A stretch of 64,000 nt of DNA from Spirodela intermedia. Taxonomy: Eukaryota; Streptophyta; Magnoliopsida; Alismatales; Araceae. A model generated the notes under the pieces. The model was not told where the DNA came from. It did not search any database and saw only the letters and a list, made by a program, of their open reading frames with translations. The stretch lies in assembly GCA_902729315.2 (NCBI GenBank), contig LR746276.1, positions 3,516,169 to 3,580,168 on the forward strand, in the 5' to 3' direction. This document shows, one piece after another, positions 34,645 to 49,400 of the stretch. Position 1 is the first letter of the stretch. Every line of letters starts with the position of its first letter. The position numbers and the translations under genes were made by a program.

Positions 34645-37600
34645 CGACCTAGCTGGTCTCGCCCTCATCTCCACGTGCGTATACTGGGGGTCATCTCAGA
34701 AGGATATGTGAATTGGCCGTCCGGGGAAGAAGAAGGCGAAGCCACAATGTGGTAATGATCAAAGTTGTGGCTCTGGGCAGGGCTTTTCTTGATCATTCAA
34801 GCTGAGAACGACCGTGTTCTTGAGATTTTTCGCCGGGTCTTTCGAGCAAGATTTAATGAAGCAAGACCATCCATACAACATATATTGCAGCTATTTCTTT
34901 GTCAAAAAATAGAAAACATGGGGCTGCCCAGAGATGAGATTTCAGAAGCAGCTGTCGACCCATGAACCAAGCTTCATAACAATCCTCATGTGCTGGACGT
35001 TTGAGGGCTCACAGCTTTAGAATCGAAAACAAATGACTGGCCAGTGGAGCCGAGCTGACTTCTTCCACTCCTCCATCAGACTCCTGCTTGCTGCAAGAAC
35101 ATGAAACAAACTCTCAAGTTATTCACCCTCCATAATTTATATGAATATCCTCCCATTAGCTGCGCCAGAATTACCCCCCCTCCCCTCTGATTATACAGAC
35201 CTGCAAACACCAACCGGCCAAGACATTGCAAAAGATCCTCTTTTAGGTGATAATCTCGTCTGCGATTCACATTTGTATCAGAAAGTCTTGCGGTTCATCA
35301 GCAACCCACGGGCATAGGAATACGTTTCAAAGGGCACTTCCCACCCATGTCGTGGGATTAGAATATTACCCGAGATTATGACCCATTTTAGCCCCGTAAC
35401 TTCAACAAGAGATCAAATATGGAACTGACGCTGAGCATTCCCCAACATGGGACTGTAGCGTGGGCTCGACAAAGCTGGGAAGAGAGGAGTCAACCCCGGA
35501 ATGAGTCCTCTCTGTTGCGATCTTGGCCTCACCAGATCTCTATCTGAACCATACAATCTATGCACCGTGGACTCTTGCACATTGGGTCGAGTAAATAAAC
35601 GGCAAATATAAGGAGGAATAATGGTTAGGATTCTCTGAACCTCCCGGGCTTGCCCTTAGGATCACAGCTCACCAGTCCAGCGATGGAATAACAAGAATGG
35701 GAAATGGACATACATCGCTACCATCTAGTCTATTCGGCTTCTGCAGTCCAGTCTGCAAGTTATCTCTGCCCATCTTTGTCTATTCTGATCTAGAGCGAGA
35801 TTGCAAGAGGGGTGTAGGCTCAGAGAGACCTCAGAAGGCTTGAAAGGATGTGGCGTGGAAGATTCAATACGCCTTATAAACGTGGCCCATCATATCTTTC
35901 CCACGTGCATATTTCTCTTGTTGGTCTTGGGCAGTTTCTTTCTTCCACAGCTTCCACTTTGTTATATGGTATCAAAGTAAAATCTTGACTCGGAGCTTAG
36001 ACTTGTAAGATGTCACAGGCATGTGGCGAAGGAAATCCAACTAACAAAATCATTTGAGAGGTGGTGGTTGCTTCGTCATGATCATATCTTTTTAAGTTCG
36101 AAAGAGGAACTGATCAGAAGTTTCAAAAGATGCACCACACGTGAGAGCAAATTTCAGCTAACATGGCTGCACCTGATTATAGGTGCCATGGTTTTTTATC
36201 ACAACTCACATAGGGAACCAACATGCAAGAAGAACTTCTTATGAATGATTTAATCATTTCAAAAACATATAGAAATTTTTAATGATGAAGATTCGAAGAA
36301 CAATTTAATGAAGTTCAGCTTTCAGGGTCATCTTCAAATCGATAAATTCTTAGATTAGATCATGGGTAGTGTAGTTTTATGAGTATTAGCTGACTGTAGA
36401 AGAAAAATAGGTTCAATTCGTTGCATAAAAATTGAAATGTAGAACATCATCTTGGTGAGAACAACTATGTCCCCTTTGATGCAAGAGTAAGAAAAAGAAA
36501 AATCATATGTTGATGGATGAAAAATGAAAATTTTCCTTAAACTTTGTTTTATTTCACTTTAGTATGTCTTCATTCTGTACCAGAAATATGAGAATATAAA
36601 CAAGCTGATAGGTATTTTAAGGAACATGCTACATAATTCTTTAGGTTATCATCCCATTGATGTACGAATTAGAATTACAGACGTTTTTACTCACTTGTAA
36701 ATCGATTTAAGATGAGACACTCAGGAGACAACGGTGTTGCAGCCCTTTCTTAAGCTTAATATGAGGTCACAAGGGTGTTAGAGCAGAACAAAGTGATCAC
36801 AGAGAAGGTGAGGAGTTGCTCTCGTAGCTGAGATAATGCATGACAATCCAAAATAAACAGTAAAATATGCACAAGTTGTTTGGCGTATTTAGGTAAATGT
36901 ACCACAATAATCCATCCAAATGGGCAAAGGTGGACAAACCCAAAGGTCGAAAGTGTTGGTGCTGCTCACAAAATGTGTTAGAAATTCAGTAAATACGTTG
37001 ATTCCAGAATGGGGCCAAGTGGGCTCCACCTTCGCTCTCCCATCCGACGTCGGATCTCCATTGGACGGCTGTACTTTCTCCCTCCCCCTCGCGGACTGCT
37101 TATCAGAGGCTCCCGGGAAACTGGAAGACAGATGCTGCTGAGGTGTGTTCTACGTCACTTTGTCGACGTCTGCACTGTCTGGAAACCATCCAGCTGGAAT
37201 CGTCAGATCTGATATCACCCCGCCCCCCATTCCTCTCTCTCTCTCTGTCTCTGTCTCTGTGGATATATATCAAAAGTCGAAGGCGGTGACTTTTGAGCAG
37301 GCAAACTGGACCGACTTTCACCTCCAGTCGGTCTTCCTCCCAAGCATCTGTCAATGGGTTTGTAGCCGTGACCGACCCCTCCTTTCCAGTCAGCCGCTGG
37401 TTCCGCGGCGACGAAAGGTTGAACTCTCCCCCTTTCCCACTTGCGTGACCTTTGATGCCCTCCGGTGTCGTATCCTCCACCCCCCTCCTTCCCTCTGCAG
37501 AGAGAGTCTGCTCGGGATCAATCATTAGGCGGAGATGCGGAGGGAGGGTGTCTCGCCGTCTGCTTATGGATGGGTAGAGATTGTATTGGCTCTCTAGGTA

Positions 37601-37687
37601 TTCTTCTCTGGCCCATGAGCTAGGGTTCTCGACGGCAGGCAGGTAATTCACTTCTCCAATGGGGCTGCTTCTGCTCTGGCGCGGTGG
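34645..37687. other. Intergenic DNA and CRCK3 upstream region, with a possible LTR remnant
   Basis: At 35965-35977 the sequence TATGGTATCAAAG resembles the TGGTATCAGAGC primer-binding site, so an old LTR may end just before it, but no matching partner or convincing coding remnant was found. From about 37.0 kb the sequence is GC-rich and probably holds the promoter and 5' UTR of the kinase gene. A 182-codon frame on the minus strand here is regarded as a shadow. Confidence 0.4.
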
Positions 37688-40600
37688 ATGGTAATCGTCA
37701 TGGCTTCCATTCTAGGGACCGCCGCTCTGATGGCTGCCCGATTTTTGGCCCTGTTGACGTTTGCGCTACTGTGTCGAAGCTCGGCCAGCGGCGCCCCTGT
37801 GCCGTCCCCCTGCCGGTTCCGCGAGATCGGGTGCGCAGAGTCCCCGTCCGGGCGCCTCTTCTTCGTGGATCGGAAAGCCGTTGACCGGGACTCTTTCTGC
37901 GGAGCTCTGGGTGCTGCAATCCGGTGCTCGCCCGGAGCTTCGCCGGAGGCGGAAGAGAAAGGAAGGCTACTCGCGGAGCACTGCGACGGTGGCTCCTCCA
38001 CAGGCCTCCGCACACCTCCGTTAGGCTGTGTCTATCTGAGAGGCAAGTCGTGGTTTCCATTGACGTATGTGAGAGCTTCATTGCAAGGAGATTACCCCCC
38101 CTGATCTTCTTCTTCTCTCTTCTCAGACGAGTCGCGCCGCCCGAGCCCAGGGAGGAATTCTCTGCTGCAGCAATCAGGAGAAGCCCCGGTTTCTCACGAG
38201 CTCCGTGGAAGGCCAGGAGCCCCGGTAGTGGAGCACGCAAAGGGGTTGTCTTTGACGCCGGAGAGGATGCTCTTGGCTTCGTCGGGGTTCCTCCTCTTGT
38301 CCTGTGTTCTGATGTGCCCTTGCTTTTACGCGAAGAGGAAGGAGGAGCCCGAGAATTCCTGCAAAGGAAGGAATCTGCATTCGAGTATGTTGGCCATTTC
38401 AACTCGCGTCATCTGCTCTTCTTCTCTGTGTTGAATTATCTAAAATCTTAATTAAAAAGGTGATGATTGGGGGTCCCTTGTAGATCACTGAAATTGGTAT
38501 TTTCTACTGATCAAAATATAGATCAGTAAATTGAACTCGACATGAATGGATCATGGGATCTGCCTGGCTATGGCAGAACCTGATCAACCCACTCTGCCAA
38601 TCCTTTGTGAAATAATCGACGGATGGACTTTAGATTTAAGCAAAATTACCGACAAACTCCACATGTAATGGAATCCAGGAGCAGCTATTCATCTGCTTCC
38701 TCACCACACAACCTCAGATGCATGATTTTACACCCTAGACCGAAATTTGCGCTGCAGTTGCATGTAAAAGAATCAGCATGGTGGATATGGAGATTCCTAA
38801 CGCTAAATACTACACCCTGAACATATTTTTGTGCTGTGATAGCATCCAATAGAGGTTGGTGCATATTGATGAGAGATCATCGACCTTTTCATTGTCATGA
38901 CTGTGATTTCAGAAAGCCATGAGGTTTCTGTCAATAACCCACTTTGTTGCTGCAGTGGATTTTGATTTTAGCTCCCACTCCGAAAGAAACCCTGGAACGC
39001 CGCATAGGGCATTGGCCAGCCCACGACGTGCACCAGCCAGCCCACAGCGCATCCCAGGCAGCCCATTGCGTGCAACTGCCAGTCCGTTGCGTGTGCCGCC
39101 CAGCCCCTCGCGGTTTTCCCTGTCACCCCAGCTGAGCAGAGCCAGCTCGGTTCATCTGACCTTCGATCAGATCGTCAAGGTCACCCAGAATTTTTCATCA
39201 TCACAGAAAATTGGAGAGGGAGGGTTTGGAACCGTGTACAAGGCAGTTTTGCCAGATGGGCAGACAGTAGCCATTAAACGGGCGAGGAAGGTGACCATCT
39301 TCCCTTTATTTTCTTCTAAAAATGCCAGCCTTATGGTGAGAATGATCCACTGATAAATGACTTTTTGCAGGAACACTTTGCAGCTCTACGAACTGAATTC
39401 AGTAATGAAGTTGATCTTCTTGCAAAGATCGAGCACAGATGTTTGGTGAAGCTCCTTGGTTTCATCGACCATGGAAATGAGAAAATTATCATTACTGAGT
39501 ATGTCCCCAACAGCACACTCCGGGAGCATCTGGATGGTAGGATATCTCTACTGCTTCTTGATACGGTTTCTTTTTTTTTTCTTTAGTGGTTTAAAAGGTT
39601 TTTTCCGGCTGTCAGCTCCTCAGGGGGAAGTTCTGGACTTCAATCAACGGATGGAGATAGCCATTGATATTGCTCACGGCTTAACTTACCTCCATTTATA
39701 TGCAGGTGAGGCTGATTTTGTGCCTTTATGCAAATACTTCTCATCTTTTATTGTAGAATATGATTTAAGTGTATGATCTTATGGAGCTTATTTTATTATC
39801 TAAACCAAAGGTTAATTATTTATCATCCTTGTCAGAGAGGGTGATAATCCACAGAGATATCAAGTCCTCAAACATCCTCATCACAGAGAGCTTCAGGGCC
39901 AAAGTGGCTGACTTTGGCTTTGCTAAAGTCGGCCATGGGGATGCCGGGGAGACCCACTACTCGACCAAAGTCAAAGGGACCTTCGGATACCTTGACCCAG
40001 AATATCTTCAGACGAATCAGCTCACCCCAAAGAGCGATGTCTTTTCCTTTGGGGTCTTGCTCATAGAAATCTTGTCTGGAAGGCGGCCAGTGGACCGTGG
40101 AAGACCTGCTGATGAAAGGCTGACAGTCAAATGGGTATGTAGGACCCTGTTTACTTTCTCCAAAATAGAAAAATATGTTAATTTGAATGATTTTTTCTGC
40201 TTGAAATTTTCATGCTTAAATTTTTCTTAAAATTTCCTTAACTTTCCTTATTTTTTGTTGCATCTATCAACATTTTTTTTTTTTAGCATTTGAGTCCACA
40301 ACTCATGTGGTATCTCAGGCAGATCATCTGTGGACATTGTTTGCTTAAACTCAACGCTGAGGAGTTTGTAGGTCTACTCCATGGATTATTTTGATTATGT
40401 CAGAAACCGATTTATCCTGGAATGATCTGAAACTCTTGATGTTGCGAAATAGAGAAAACTTGTTATTTAATGGTAGCTTTGGAAAACATTATACTGCCCT
40501 CAGCTTTTTACCAAGTTTCTCAGACGTTGACTTTAATTAGTCAATGAGAAACCCGTTCATTCAAGTTCTTCACCCACATATGGAGTTCATAAATCAAACT

Positions 40601-40952
40601 TCTTTTACCCGGAACTAACTATTTTTTGTTGAACAATCAAAGTAAATGCTTGAGTAATAGCATCTACCCTGGATTATTTTCTTCCAAAAACATTTCTTAT
40701 TCTGTTGAAAACCAATGTTTAATGGGGAATCGGATTTTGCAGGCGTTCAAGAAATTCAATGAAGGGAGGGTGAGGCAGATCATGGATCCGCTGCTCAGAG
40801 AAGAGGTGGACGAGGATGTGCTGTCTCAGCTATTCACCCTAGCATTCAGGTGTGCTGCCTCCACTCGTGGTAGGCGGCCTGCCATGAACGAAGTCTGTCA
40901 GCAGTTGTGGGCAATAAGGAAAGACTATGGAAAGAGCCTCCAAAGAAGTTGA
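37688..40952 (+). CDS. CRCK3: Calmodulin-binding receptor-like cytoplasmic kinase, CRCK3 type
   Basis: Seven exons: 37688-37988, 38127-38384, 38956-39290, 39371-39536, 39616-39705, 39836-40134 and 40743-40952, giving 552 residues with closing phases. A second in-frame ATG at 37700 could be the start. A hydrophobic N-terminus (residues about 10-30), a cysteine-containing region and a membrane span (about 148-168, MLLASSGFLLLSCVLMCPC) precede a Ser-Pro-rich segment (about 198-245) and the kinase domain. The kinase has IGEGGFGTVYK, VAIKR (K294), HRDIKSSN (D391), DFG (409-411) and KVKGTFGYLDPEY; all key residues are present. The close of the domain, LWEIRK-like QLWAIRKDYGKSL, matches Arabidopsis CRCK3. 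That kinase binds calmodulin, is a substrate of MPK4, and is monitored by the NLR SUMM2 in immunity. The function here is inferred from family. Confidence 0.93.
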
Positions 40953-40983
40953 CCGGTGAGCTTCCTCTCGACCTCAAGAAAGC

Positions 40984-40991
<8 letters not shown>

Positions 40992-41026
<35 letters not shown>
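40992..41026 (+). repeat. (CT)n microsatellite in the CRCK3 3' UTR
   Basis: A (CT)n run of about 35 bp begins 40 bp after the stop codon, so it is probably transcribed. Confidence 0.92.
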
Positions 41027-41030
<4 letters not shown>

Positions 41031-41229
41031 GCGTCTCCTGGCTTTTTGGTGGAGGAAATTTGATGTGTAAATGATGTCTTTGTTTCTCATATTGTGTCAT
41101 TAGATCCTTTTGTGGTTTATTTGTCTGTTCGTTGTATCTTGGAATGGAAAGTGGCCTCGCTATAACTACACGATCATTTATTGGGCCTTTAATGAACCAG
41201 CACATTGCTTACCATGCGTAGAGTTGGGT

Positions 41230-44200
41230 GTCACCAGGTGAAATTGAGTATACTACGTTTGGAGATGTTTCAGAAAGTCGAATGTTTTCAAGAAATTCAG
41301 GTCACCTAGATGCTTAGATCTTGGATAAGTCACTTGTTGGCTTTAATAACCGTTTTTTGTTTTCATGATGAACAAATATATTAGATAGTAGTCTGATGAA
41401 GTTTAGTTGGCTAGAGGTGTTAAATGTAGTGAAGGCAGCTAAGCCCTATAATTAAGTGCATTTCTTCACTAAAGAGTTAGTGCAACTTAAGAGTTACCTA
41501 TTTCAATAATCTTGATTATCGTAATTCAGGAAAACCTTAAAATGATAAAAAAGGAACTTAAGTGTAGAATCATTTTTTTGTATCACAAGTTAAATTAAAT
41601 ATTTTCTAAAATGATTTATAGTATTTATTGAGTACTATAAAAAAATTATCAACACATTTTTATATATCCTAACTTAGGTGTTGGCGCTAGCAAAATATGT
41701 GGAAAGATAGAGGATGACCTTTAGTTGCAGCATAAAACAAACAACGGAAATGACCATTGGGATGTGACACATGAAAATACCAATTTTGGGGTGTTAAATA
41801 GCTGTTAGGAAATCTCGAAAAGTAAAAAGAAATAATTTTGTAAGATTTTAAAGTAATCCAAAAGATTCATATCTCAAGACTATTAAGATAGTTTTTAAAT
41901 AATTCATTAAAATATAGGCCTTGGGTTATGGTATTTGAAGAATCAAAGTTTGAATCTATGAAGATATTGTGATTTATACTTTGTTGGGTGTAAAATTGAT
42001 ATTACAAACTTAGTAAAAAATTCGATCATTCACTCTAGAATGAAGCCTTCAAATTAGATATTATTTTATTATAGATCATATTAAAAAACAAGACAGAATT
42101 ATACTTCACTTAAAGAAAAAAAAGTAAGAAATATTTTGACTGAACTTGTATAAGAGGAGAAATTTAAATAAATTATGCTTGAACTTTGAATATGTAAATT
42201 TTGATGAAATTATTTTTTCTATTTAAAATTAATACATTATAACTAATTCATCATGAATTTATCATGATTTTTTCAAAATTAGTTATATCCTGATGTTTTT
42301 TAGCTCTATAAAGCTGATATGATTTTGATGTGGGTTGTTCAATGACTCACACTTAACATCTATCGACACATGCTAGAGTGACAGAATTTAAACTTCATAT
42401 AGTAAATTAGATGATGTACTCAGTGTTGTCTCAAACATTAGAACATCGAAAATTGTCTTCCACCCTCCTTCCTCAGTAAAAGACTAAAACATTTATATTT
42501 AAAACACATTTGAATTATTTAATTTTCTCTCTCTTTCTCTCTCTCTCCACATACTAAAAAGCTCCCTTCTCTTCTCTAATCAAAACTGTTCTAAAAATTA
42601 CTTGATTGAGGCGAGAATCAAGTTGAATTGGTCCACATAGTGAATTAGTGTCTCATTAGATCCATTGTGAATCTTCATTTCATGCATTTTCACATCTACA
42701 CTGCATTTCAGTCAAATTCTTCTTTCTTGAGGATCAAGTGTGGTTGATAGACATAGGTTTGCTATCTTTCTCCCCATTTCCAAATATTCAAAATGACATA
42801 GGATCACTAGAAAAAATAATGGAAAGCTGATAAATGGGCTAGAAAAGTGTTACAAAAATAAGCTCTCTCAACCACAATCAAAAGTATCATTGTGCCTTAT
42901 CCTATTACTCAGATCATCCCAAGTTTACAGCCTACCACTACCAATGTTGAACATTGCTTGTCATAGGTCTTATGAATCTGTCCTTTTCTAATATAAGCCA
43001 AAAAACACATCCCAACAACCATAACAACTCTTCGGTAGAGATCAAATAAGATACCCTTGGTGGTATCTTCATTCTTCAGCCCAACTTGCTCAAGTTCCTC
43101 AAATTGAAAACATTTGTTGAATTATTAACTGCTAAAATATTTATCTATTTATTTCCTCAACCTGACCTTGTTTTTCTTTCATTTCTCCTAACAGTAAATT
43201 CAAAATCTAAAATATATTGAAATACAAAAAGTGCTTATATGAAAAATCATTAACCTCTTTGACAAACGAAACTTCCACTTGAAAGCATATTTTGATTTCC
43301 TTGCTATCACACATCATGTTGAGATCCTCTAGATACATATCCTACCTTAGTTAGGATGTTTTACAAAAAAAATATTTAAACTTCCTCCAAGTATGTACTT
43401 CATTGTATTGTAGATGGTTTACTAGTAACTTGTAGTGCATTATTTTTATCATCAAAAGAAAATTATCTTTCAACACAAACAGGTTTTTCTTTTACACCAT
43501 CATCACACATACTTTGAATCATTTTCATGTAGATTTACTAGAGGAGGAATCATTTACCTATCACACTTAACACATCACCTCCAATATCATAATGAGTAGT
43601 AGATTCCTTGCCCAACCTCTACCACTCTACCACTATCACCTCCAATATTTCTTCTTTTATCTTATAGGCTCTCATCCTTGCTGATTTCTTTCGTTGAGAA
43701 TTTTAACAAAAATATTACTCATGTGGAGAAACAACTTGAGTCATTCAAGGAAAAGATACTTAAAATTGAAGATAACATTTCTTACGTTCAATTATTTTTT
43801 TCTCTAATTTCAATTGACTTTGTCATTATCCTATTTAAAATTTTAAAGGTTTTTTGACACTAAGAAAAACAAAAAGAAAGTACATAGAGTTAGAGAAGGT
43901 CCTATGCAAATGTGATGTACTTAATGGAGATATCCCTAAAGGGAAGCTAAAGACAATTTTGAGTGATGAACACTCGTATTTTTAAGCATTTTAATGATGA
44001 AGCTCTTATATTTTGGAAAATGTTTTTATTCTCCTAATGAATTTTAAATCTTGATTGGATAAATTTTCTCTTTAAGTTCTTCTTGCATGAGTATGTGTAT
44101 GTTGAACATGTTGATTGGTCATAATGATGTTATAAGTCAATTAACCAAGTATATGTAGTTTTCAAATTAGATAAATTTTCTTAATGATTTTTTAAGCATA

Positions 44201-44980
44201 AATAAGAGGGAGATTATTGATGCTCATGCTTTGGATAATTAAAAAATTAAAAAATAGTAAGAATTACTAACTTATAATTTAAATTGAGAAATATTAAAAC
44301 TGAGTTTTGATTATATGTTGTACTAATAATTGATGTGACGTTAACATTACATATATTCAACAATTTAATCATGTTTACAAAAAACATAAACCTATTTGAA
44401 CAATTGGAAACCATTTAGAAATATGTTAACACTAAACAAACTTAAATTGGGATAAATTTTCCAGAGAAAAGAATTGAGCTGAAATCATAATGTCGATGTT
44501 GTAATGATTTTGTGAGTAAATTTTCTTAAAAATGGAAAATTATTTTCTTAAAATTTAATGAAAGTCAATAGAAACTGGGTCACTTGAACTACGTCTAGCA
44601 TAATCAGATGAACATAGAAGCGATATGATATTCTAGATGGAAAGGAAAGAATGAGAATTTAGAATGACAAAAAAAAATACTCATTTGTTGCAATCTAAAG
44701 AAAAAACTAATGAGAGTATAAATATTCTAATTCTGGAGATCCATCTAGAATTCTTATAATTTATGTAGGAAAAAGATTTATTATAGTAGGACACATATTT
44801 TTTTGGCATGACTATGCTGTGAAACTACAAGACAAAATTATAGAGAAAATATGAATATTTCAAGCTAATAGAAAATTAAGAAAATCTAGGTTCTAAAAAT
44901 ACGATTAGAATCTGTAAAAGAATATAAATTCAGGTTATATGTGGATCCTTGTTTTGAGATAAAAATTCTTGAATTGAAAG
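41230..44980. other. AT-rich intergenic stretch, no gene seen
   Basis: No frame above 60 codons and no recognisable family. Part of it may be the decayed 5' region of the Copia relic that follows, but I could not follow a gag domain with confidence. Confidence 0.5.
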
Positions 44981-44989
44981 ATCTCTTGT

Positions 44990-46430
44990 TTTGAGATAAA
45001 TCCATGGTACATTGACAATGGACACTCAAAGCACATGACTAGAGAAAAGGTGGCTTTGCCTCATCGTTGAAAAAGGAGGTAAAGTAACCTTTGACGATAT
45101 TGAAAAAAAAGCATAGGATATAGAACTTTACACATTATTGAATACATAAAAATTGAGTAAGTCATGCTAGTTGAAGGTTTAACATGTAATGTAACTAGGA
45201 TAAGTAAAATTGTGTGATAATAGAATGAAATTCTAATTTAAAATTATTTATTGTCATATTTTGAATGTTTCAAGTAATGATGTTATTCTAACTATTGCTA
45301 AGAAGAATAAAGTTTATATTGTTAGAGCTATAAGACTAGGTGAAACACTAAGAGAAGGGTTGAATTAGAGTTTTTAGGATTTTAGATGATTTTTTAATTT
45401 AACCTATATCTATGTATAAATATTTCTAGATGTGTTGACACACATACTCTTAGCTCTTTCTCACCAATAACATGATGATTTTTATATTGGTTCAGCTTTC
45501 ACCTAGTATTCACAATTTCTCTTATGAATCATACATTAACTTTCATGTGATCAGCCACTCAAATACCTTAAGTTCATCTCCTTAGAGACAACAATTCTTG
45601 GGCCAGATATAGTTATTAGCACAACATGATTTTGTCTAACCCACTATCTCCTCACCATCTAGTTAACTTAGCAACTTTTGGAGAGCAAGAACCATGATGA
45701 TGAAATTGATTGTTTTGCCAAAATCAGTTGGAGAAAAGATACAGTGTTCTCATACATCTTTGATGTGTACATTCATATGGGTTTGATATTCTTGCTTGAA
45801 TCTTTACGTGTTCAATCAATTGTTGATGCAGAAGTATTCCCTCATAATCAGCCATCATTCCTTAACTATATCAAACATTCAAGAATCTTTTTTTTTTTTG
45901 ACGCTTTCCAAAATATATGATAACAACCTTTGAACCTTCCAACCTTCAAAACTCCCTATTCTCTTGTCATTTTTCATTCAAATTGGAACTGAAGTTTTCT
46001 AACTTGACATACAATCTTGTATGTCTAGATTGATTCCAAATCATCAAGTTTTAAAATCACCTATATATCACAATGATACATATATTTGATGCAATTATAA
46101 TTACATTAACATATGGATGTGAAGAGTATATTTCTAAATATAGAAATTAAGGAGGAGGTATCTATGAGTCAACTTTTGAGTTTACAAGTTTAGATATAAA
46201 ACCTTGATGGTCTTTAGTAAGCTATGAGAGCTTGGTATGAAACATTAACTTCCTTTATGATATGAAATAGGTTTAATAGAGGGTGTTAGAACTCTATTTA
46301 TTAAAGAAGGCGATGAACATATACTTATTGTTAAAGTATATATTAACGATATAGTCTTCAGATATTGAATGTCAATTTTAGCAAATATTTTCACTACATC
46401 TTTGAGTAGAAAACAATTTATAAAGCCTCA
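44990..46430 (+). mobile_element. Heavily decayed Copia-type retrotransposon
   Basis: At about 45005-45120 the plus strand reads WYIDNGHSKHMT followed across frameshifts by KVTFDDIEKKA, the Copia protease signature (family WYLDSGCSRHMTG). At about 46225 RAWYETLTSFM and at about 46290-46350 RTLFIKEGDEHILIVKVYIN match Copia reverse transcriptase. Intervening sequence is shorter than a full integrase and full of stops. No LTRs were identified. It is more decayed than the Copia at 25-31 kb and of a different subgroup by its RT wording. Confidence 0.7.
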
Positions 46431-49400
46431 AAGAGAGATTGAGATGTGTAGTGAAAATGAGTATGTAGTTTAACTTGAATTTACAGTTCTTCATCTTAAA
46501 ATATTTAAAAGACTCTTAAAAATCAGCCTTAAATTACTTGAGATTCTTATTTTACTATGACTGTGTTCTAGATCAAAGTTCTAGTATAAATTTTGATGTA
46601 GGCTGATGATTGATTGTTGTATAATTCTAAAAGCAAACTAGAAATTCAGAAAAATATAATGATGACTGAAAATACCAAAATGAGAAAATAAATCATAAAT
46701 TTAGATAAAATTTAGGATGCATTTTTTAAACATTTATAGGTGATGATTGAAGAAAATATGGTAGGGATCAATGAGTCAATCTTAGATTATTATCAATAGA
46801 GAGGAGTAATCTAAAATAATTTTGATGTAATCTCACCTCTCAATTCCTTGCCAAAGAATGAAATTGGAACTTAACAGTCAATTCTCTATTTTACTCATCA
46901 AAATTGTAATTTTGGAACTCTGTAATCCTTAAGAGAAAATTTGAAACATAGAATTTCTATCATGAAATCTAACTTCTATTAATAAATTAGACTCAAATAT
47001 TTAAAATAGCTTTTATAGTCACGTCTAAATAAGAATTTATACTACCATCATAGTAAGATATGTCTTGAACTGAGTTATGTCTTGAAGTCACGTCTCTCAA
47101 GGTGACTTTGAAATTTTAAAATCACACCCATATTTTACAATTAATTGTTGATTTTTCAGATTTTTTTCTATGTTTTAGATTTATTTGAGACCTATCTATA
47201 TGTGTTGAAAAATATGACAATGCACATGTTGTGGTAAGATCTCTTAGCAATCGCTCATCAAAAGCATCAAACTTTCTATATTGGTTTGTCTCTAACCTTG
47301 TTAGTTCCATTCTCTAAAACATAATTTAATTCTATTATTCACTTATTCCCCTCAGCAATACATGTTAACATTTACAAGAGTAGCTACTGAAACAAGTTAA
47401 GTTTGTCTTCTTTTAAATCTAGACTTAAAAGTAAAATATTACTACTAACATGTTGTGTCTACACGATATACCCTCTCATCACCACCCAATTATCTTAAGA
47501 CGATGAAGAACAAAAAATTTAGTGGTTGAGTCAAAATATCCTATAATTAGAGATAAAATATTGCACATGATTTGCATCGATGTATATCCTATACTTAACC
47601 TTTCAGTTCATGATAATTCTTTGGTTGATAATCTTTATCCTCAAGTAATTGTAAGATACAAAGTCACTTAATCTCAAATATTAAAGTCTTAGATTTGATC
47701 ATTAGTGATAATCTTGAAGTAAATTAATAAAAAAAACTGAACATATTTCTACATAGATTAGATATTTTCAATATATAATTGCCACCAATACAAAAGCATC
47801 AATATTAAATAATTATTTATTAATTAAATTTCACTTGTTTATCAAAAATAAGGGCAAAAATAATCTCACTCTTTTTGATACCTACAAGATTGTCATGAAA
47901 ATTTAATCTAGTATATAATATTGATATAGTACCATGAAAACTGACAATAAATTTTCCATTCAACTATATACTTAACTTTATCATAATGATAAAATATATC
48001 TGAACAAGAAACTCATAGTTCATCATTCATCATTCCAATTTCAGTATTCACCATTTAAAATTGTCATGAGGTCTCCCATAATGAGTGATCCTCTTAAATC
48101 TTGGCACTTGCTTAATTTTCTCAAAAAACAAAAAATCCCCTTTTTCTGTAAGATCAAAAAGCCTTGAAAGTATTGATGGGGAGAAAATCCACTTGATGAA
48201 AAACTATGAAAATTTAACTTAATATAGGAAATATCATCTTAAAGTTCTCTTTTCCTTTCCTTCAATAACTTGAGACCTTTATCCACACAACTAATTTTTT
48301 TTTTTCTCTACAAAAGTTAAAAGATCAACAAGTATAAGAGAATGAGAGGTGGAAGAGGAAAAAGTAGAATGGTGAATGGATGATCAATCTATCACTCATC
48401 ATGTGGGATTAAATGAATTTTAAGGAGAGTGAATTTGTTGATGACATCTTAGAAGTATTAATTAAGTGATTCTTCCTTGGTTATGTTGAATAGTAAATAG
48501 CTGATAATGAAATACATTAAACAGGCAAAGATTTGATCTGATGTGAATTTACATTTGAGATCCTAGCCAAGGAGGCAATAAACTCATTGAATACCAATTT
48601 ATCAACTTGTGGGTCAGGGCTATAAGATATTGGAAGAATATAATTCAACTTGTGTGTAATACGACCTATTTATGTTCCTTTTACAAATATGAAAATGCAT
48701 GAAGAGATCTTAATGGAATTGTTGTAGAATATTTTAATAATATCAAGATATCTATCAAGGAGTTTGATAAGAAGATGTGTGATTTCAAGGGAATTAAATT
48801 AAATATTTGGACTAATTTTTTGTGTATCAAAAAAGGTGAGGACGATTAATTTGTATGTAAGTACTTTTTGATCTTTAAATGATGTTTGAAATTATGTCTC
48901 AAAATTAGTTGAAGAGAAATGATCTATTAAAGAGTCATGAGATGATAATTCAGTGAATAGATCAACATCTTTGGTCAATATGAGTTCAAACTATTTGTTT
49001 GCAGGTGAAGGGATTTAGGTTGATTGTTTTCGTAGGGCAACAAAGAATAAGGGTATATAAACTTATATTAGGGGAGGAGATGACATGGTCGGTGGAAGTT
49101 GGTTTTTTGGTATGTGATGACATAAGGTAATGTTGTGAGGACTTTAGCAAACATTGTTTCAGCATTGCTTGTAGGAGGTCCTGAAATGTGAAGGTCATTT
49201 GGAACTTTATTTCAAATTGAGATAGGATGAGAAATAGTTTTTGAAGTTAGAGAGAGGAGGGTCTTTTTTATATAGAAGTTGGTGATTATTTCCTAGGTAG
49301 ATTCAAGTTTAGAGGGATCAAATGTAATATGATGCAAATATATGAAATGCTTTTAATAAATAAGTTGTGCCATATTTCTAATACAAATACAAACTAATGG

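Noticed and set aside
37103-37651. 182-codon minus-strand frame upstream of CRCK3
   Set aside because: No family similarity, no splice context, and it lies in the GC-rich promoter/leader of the plus-strand kinase.
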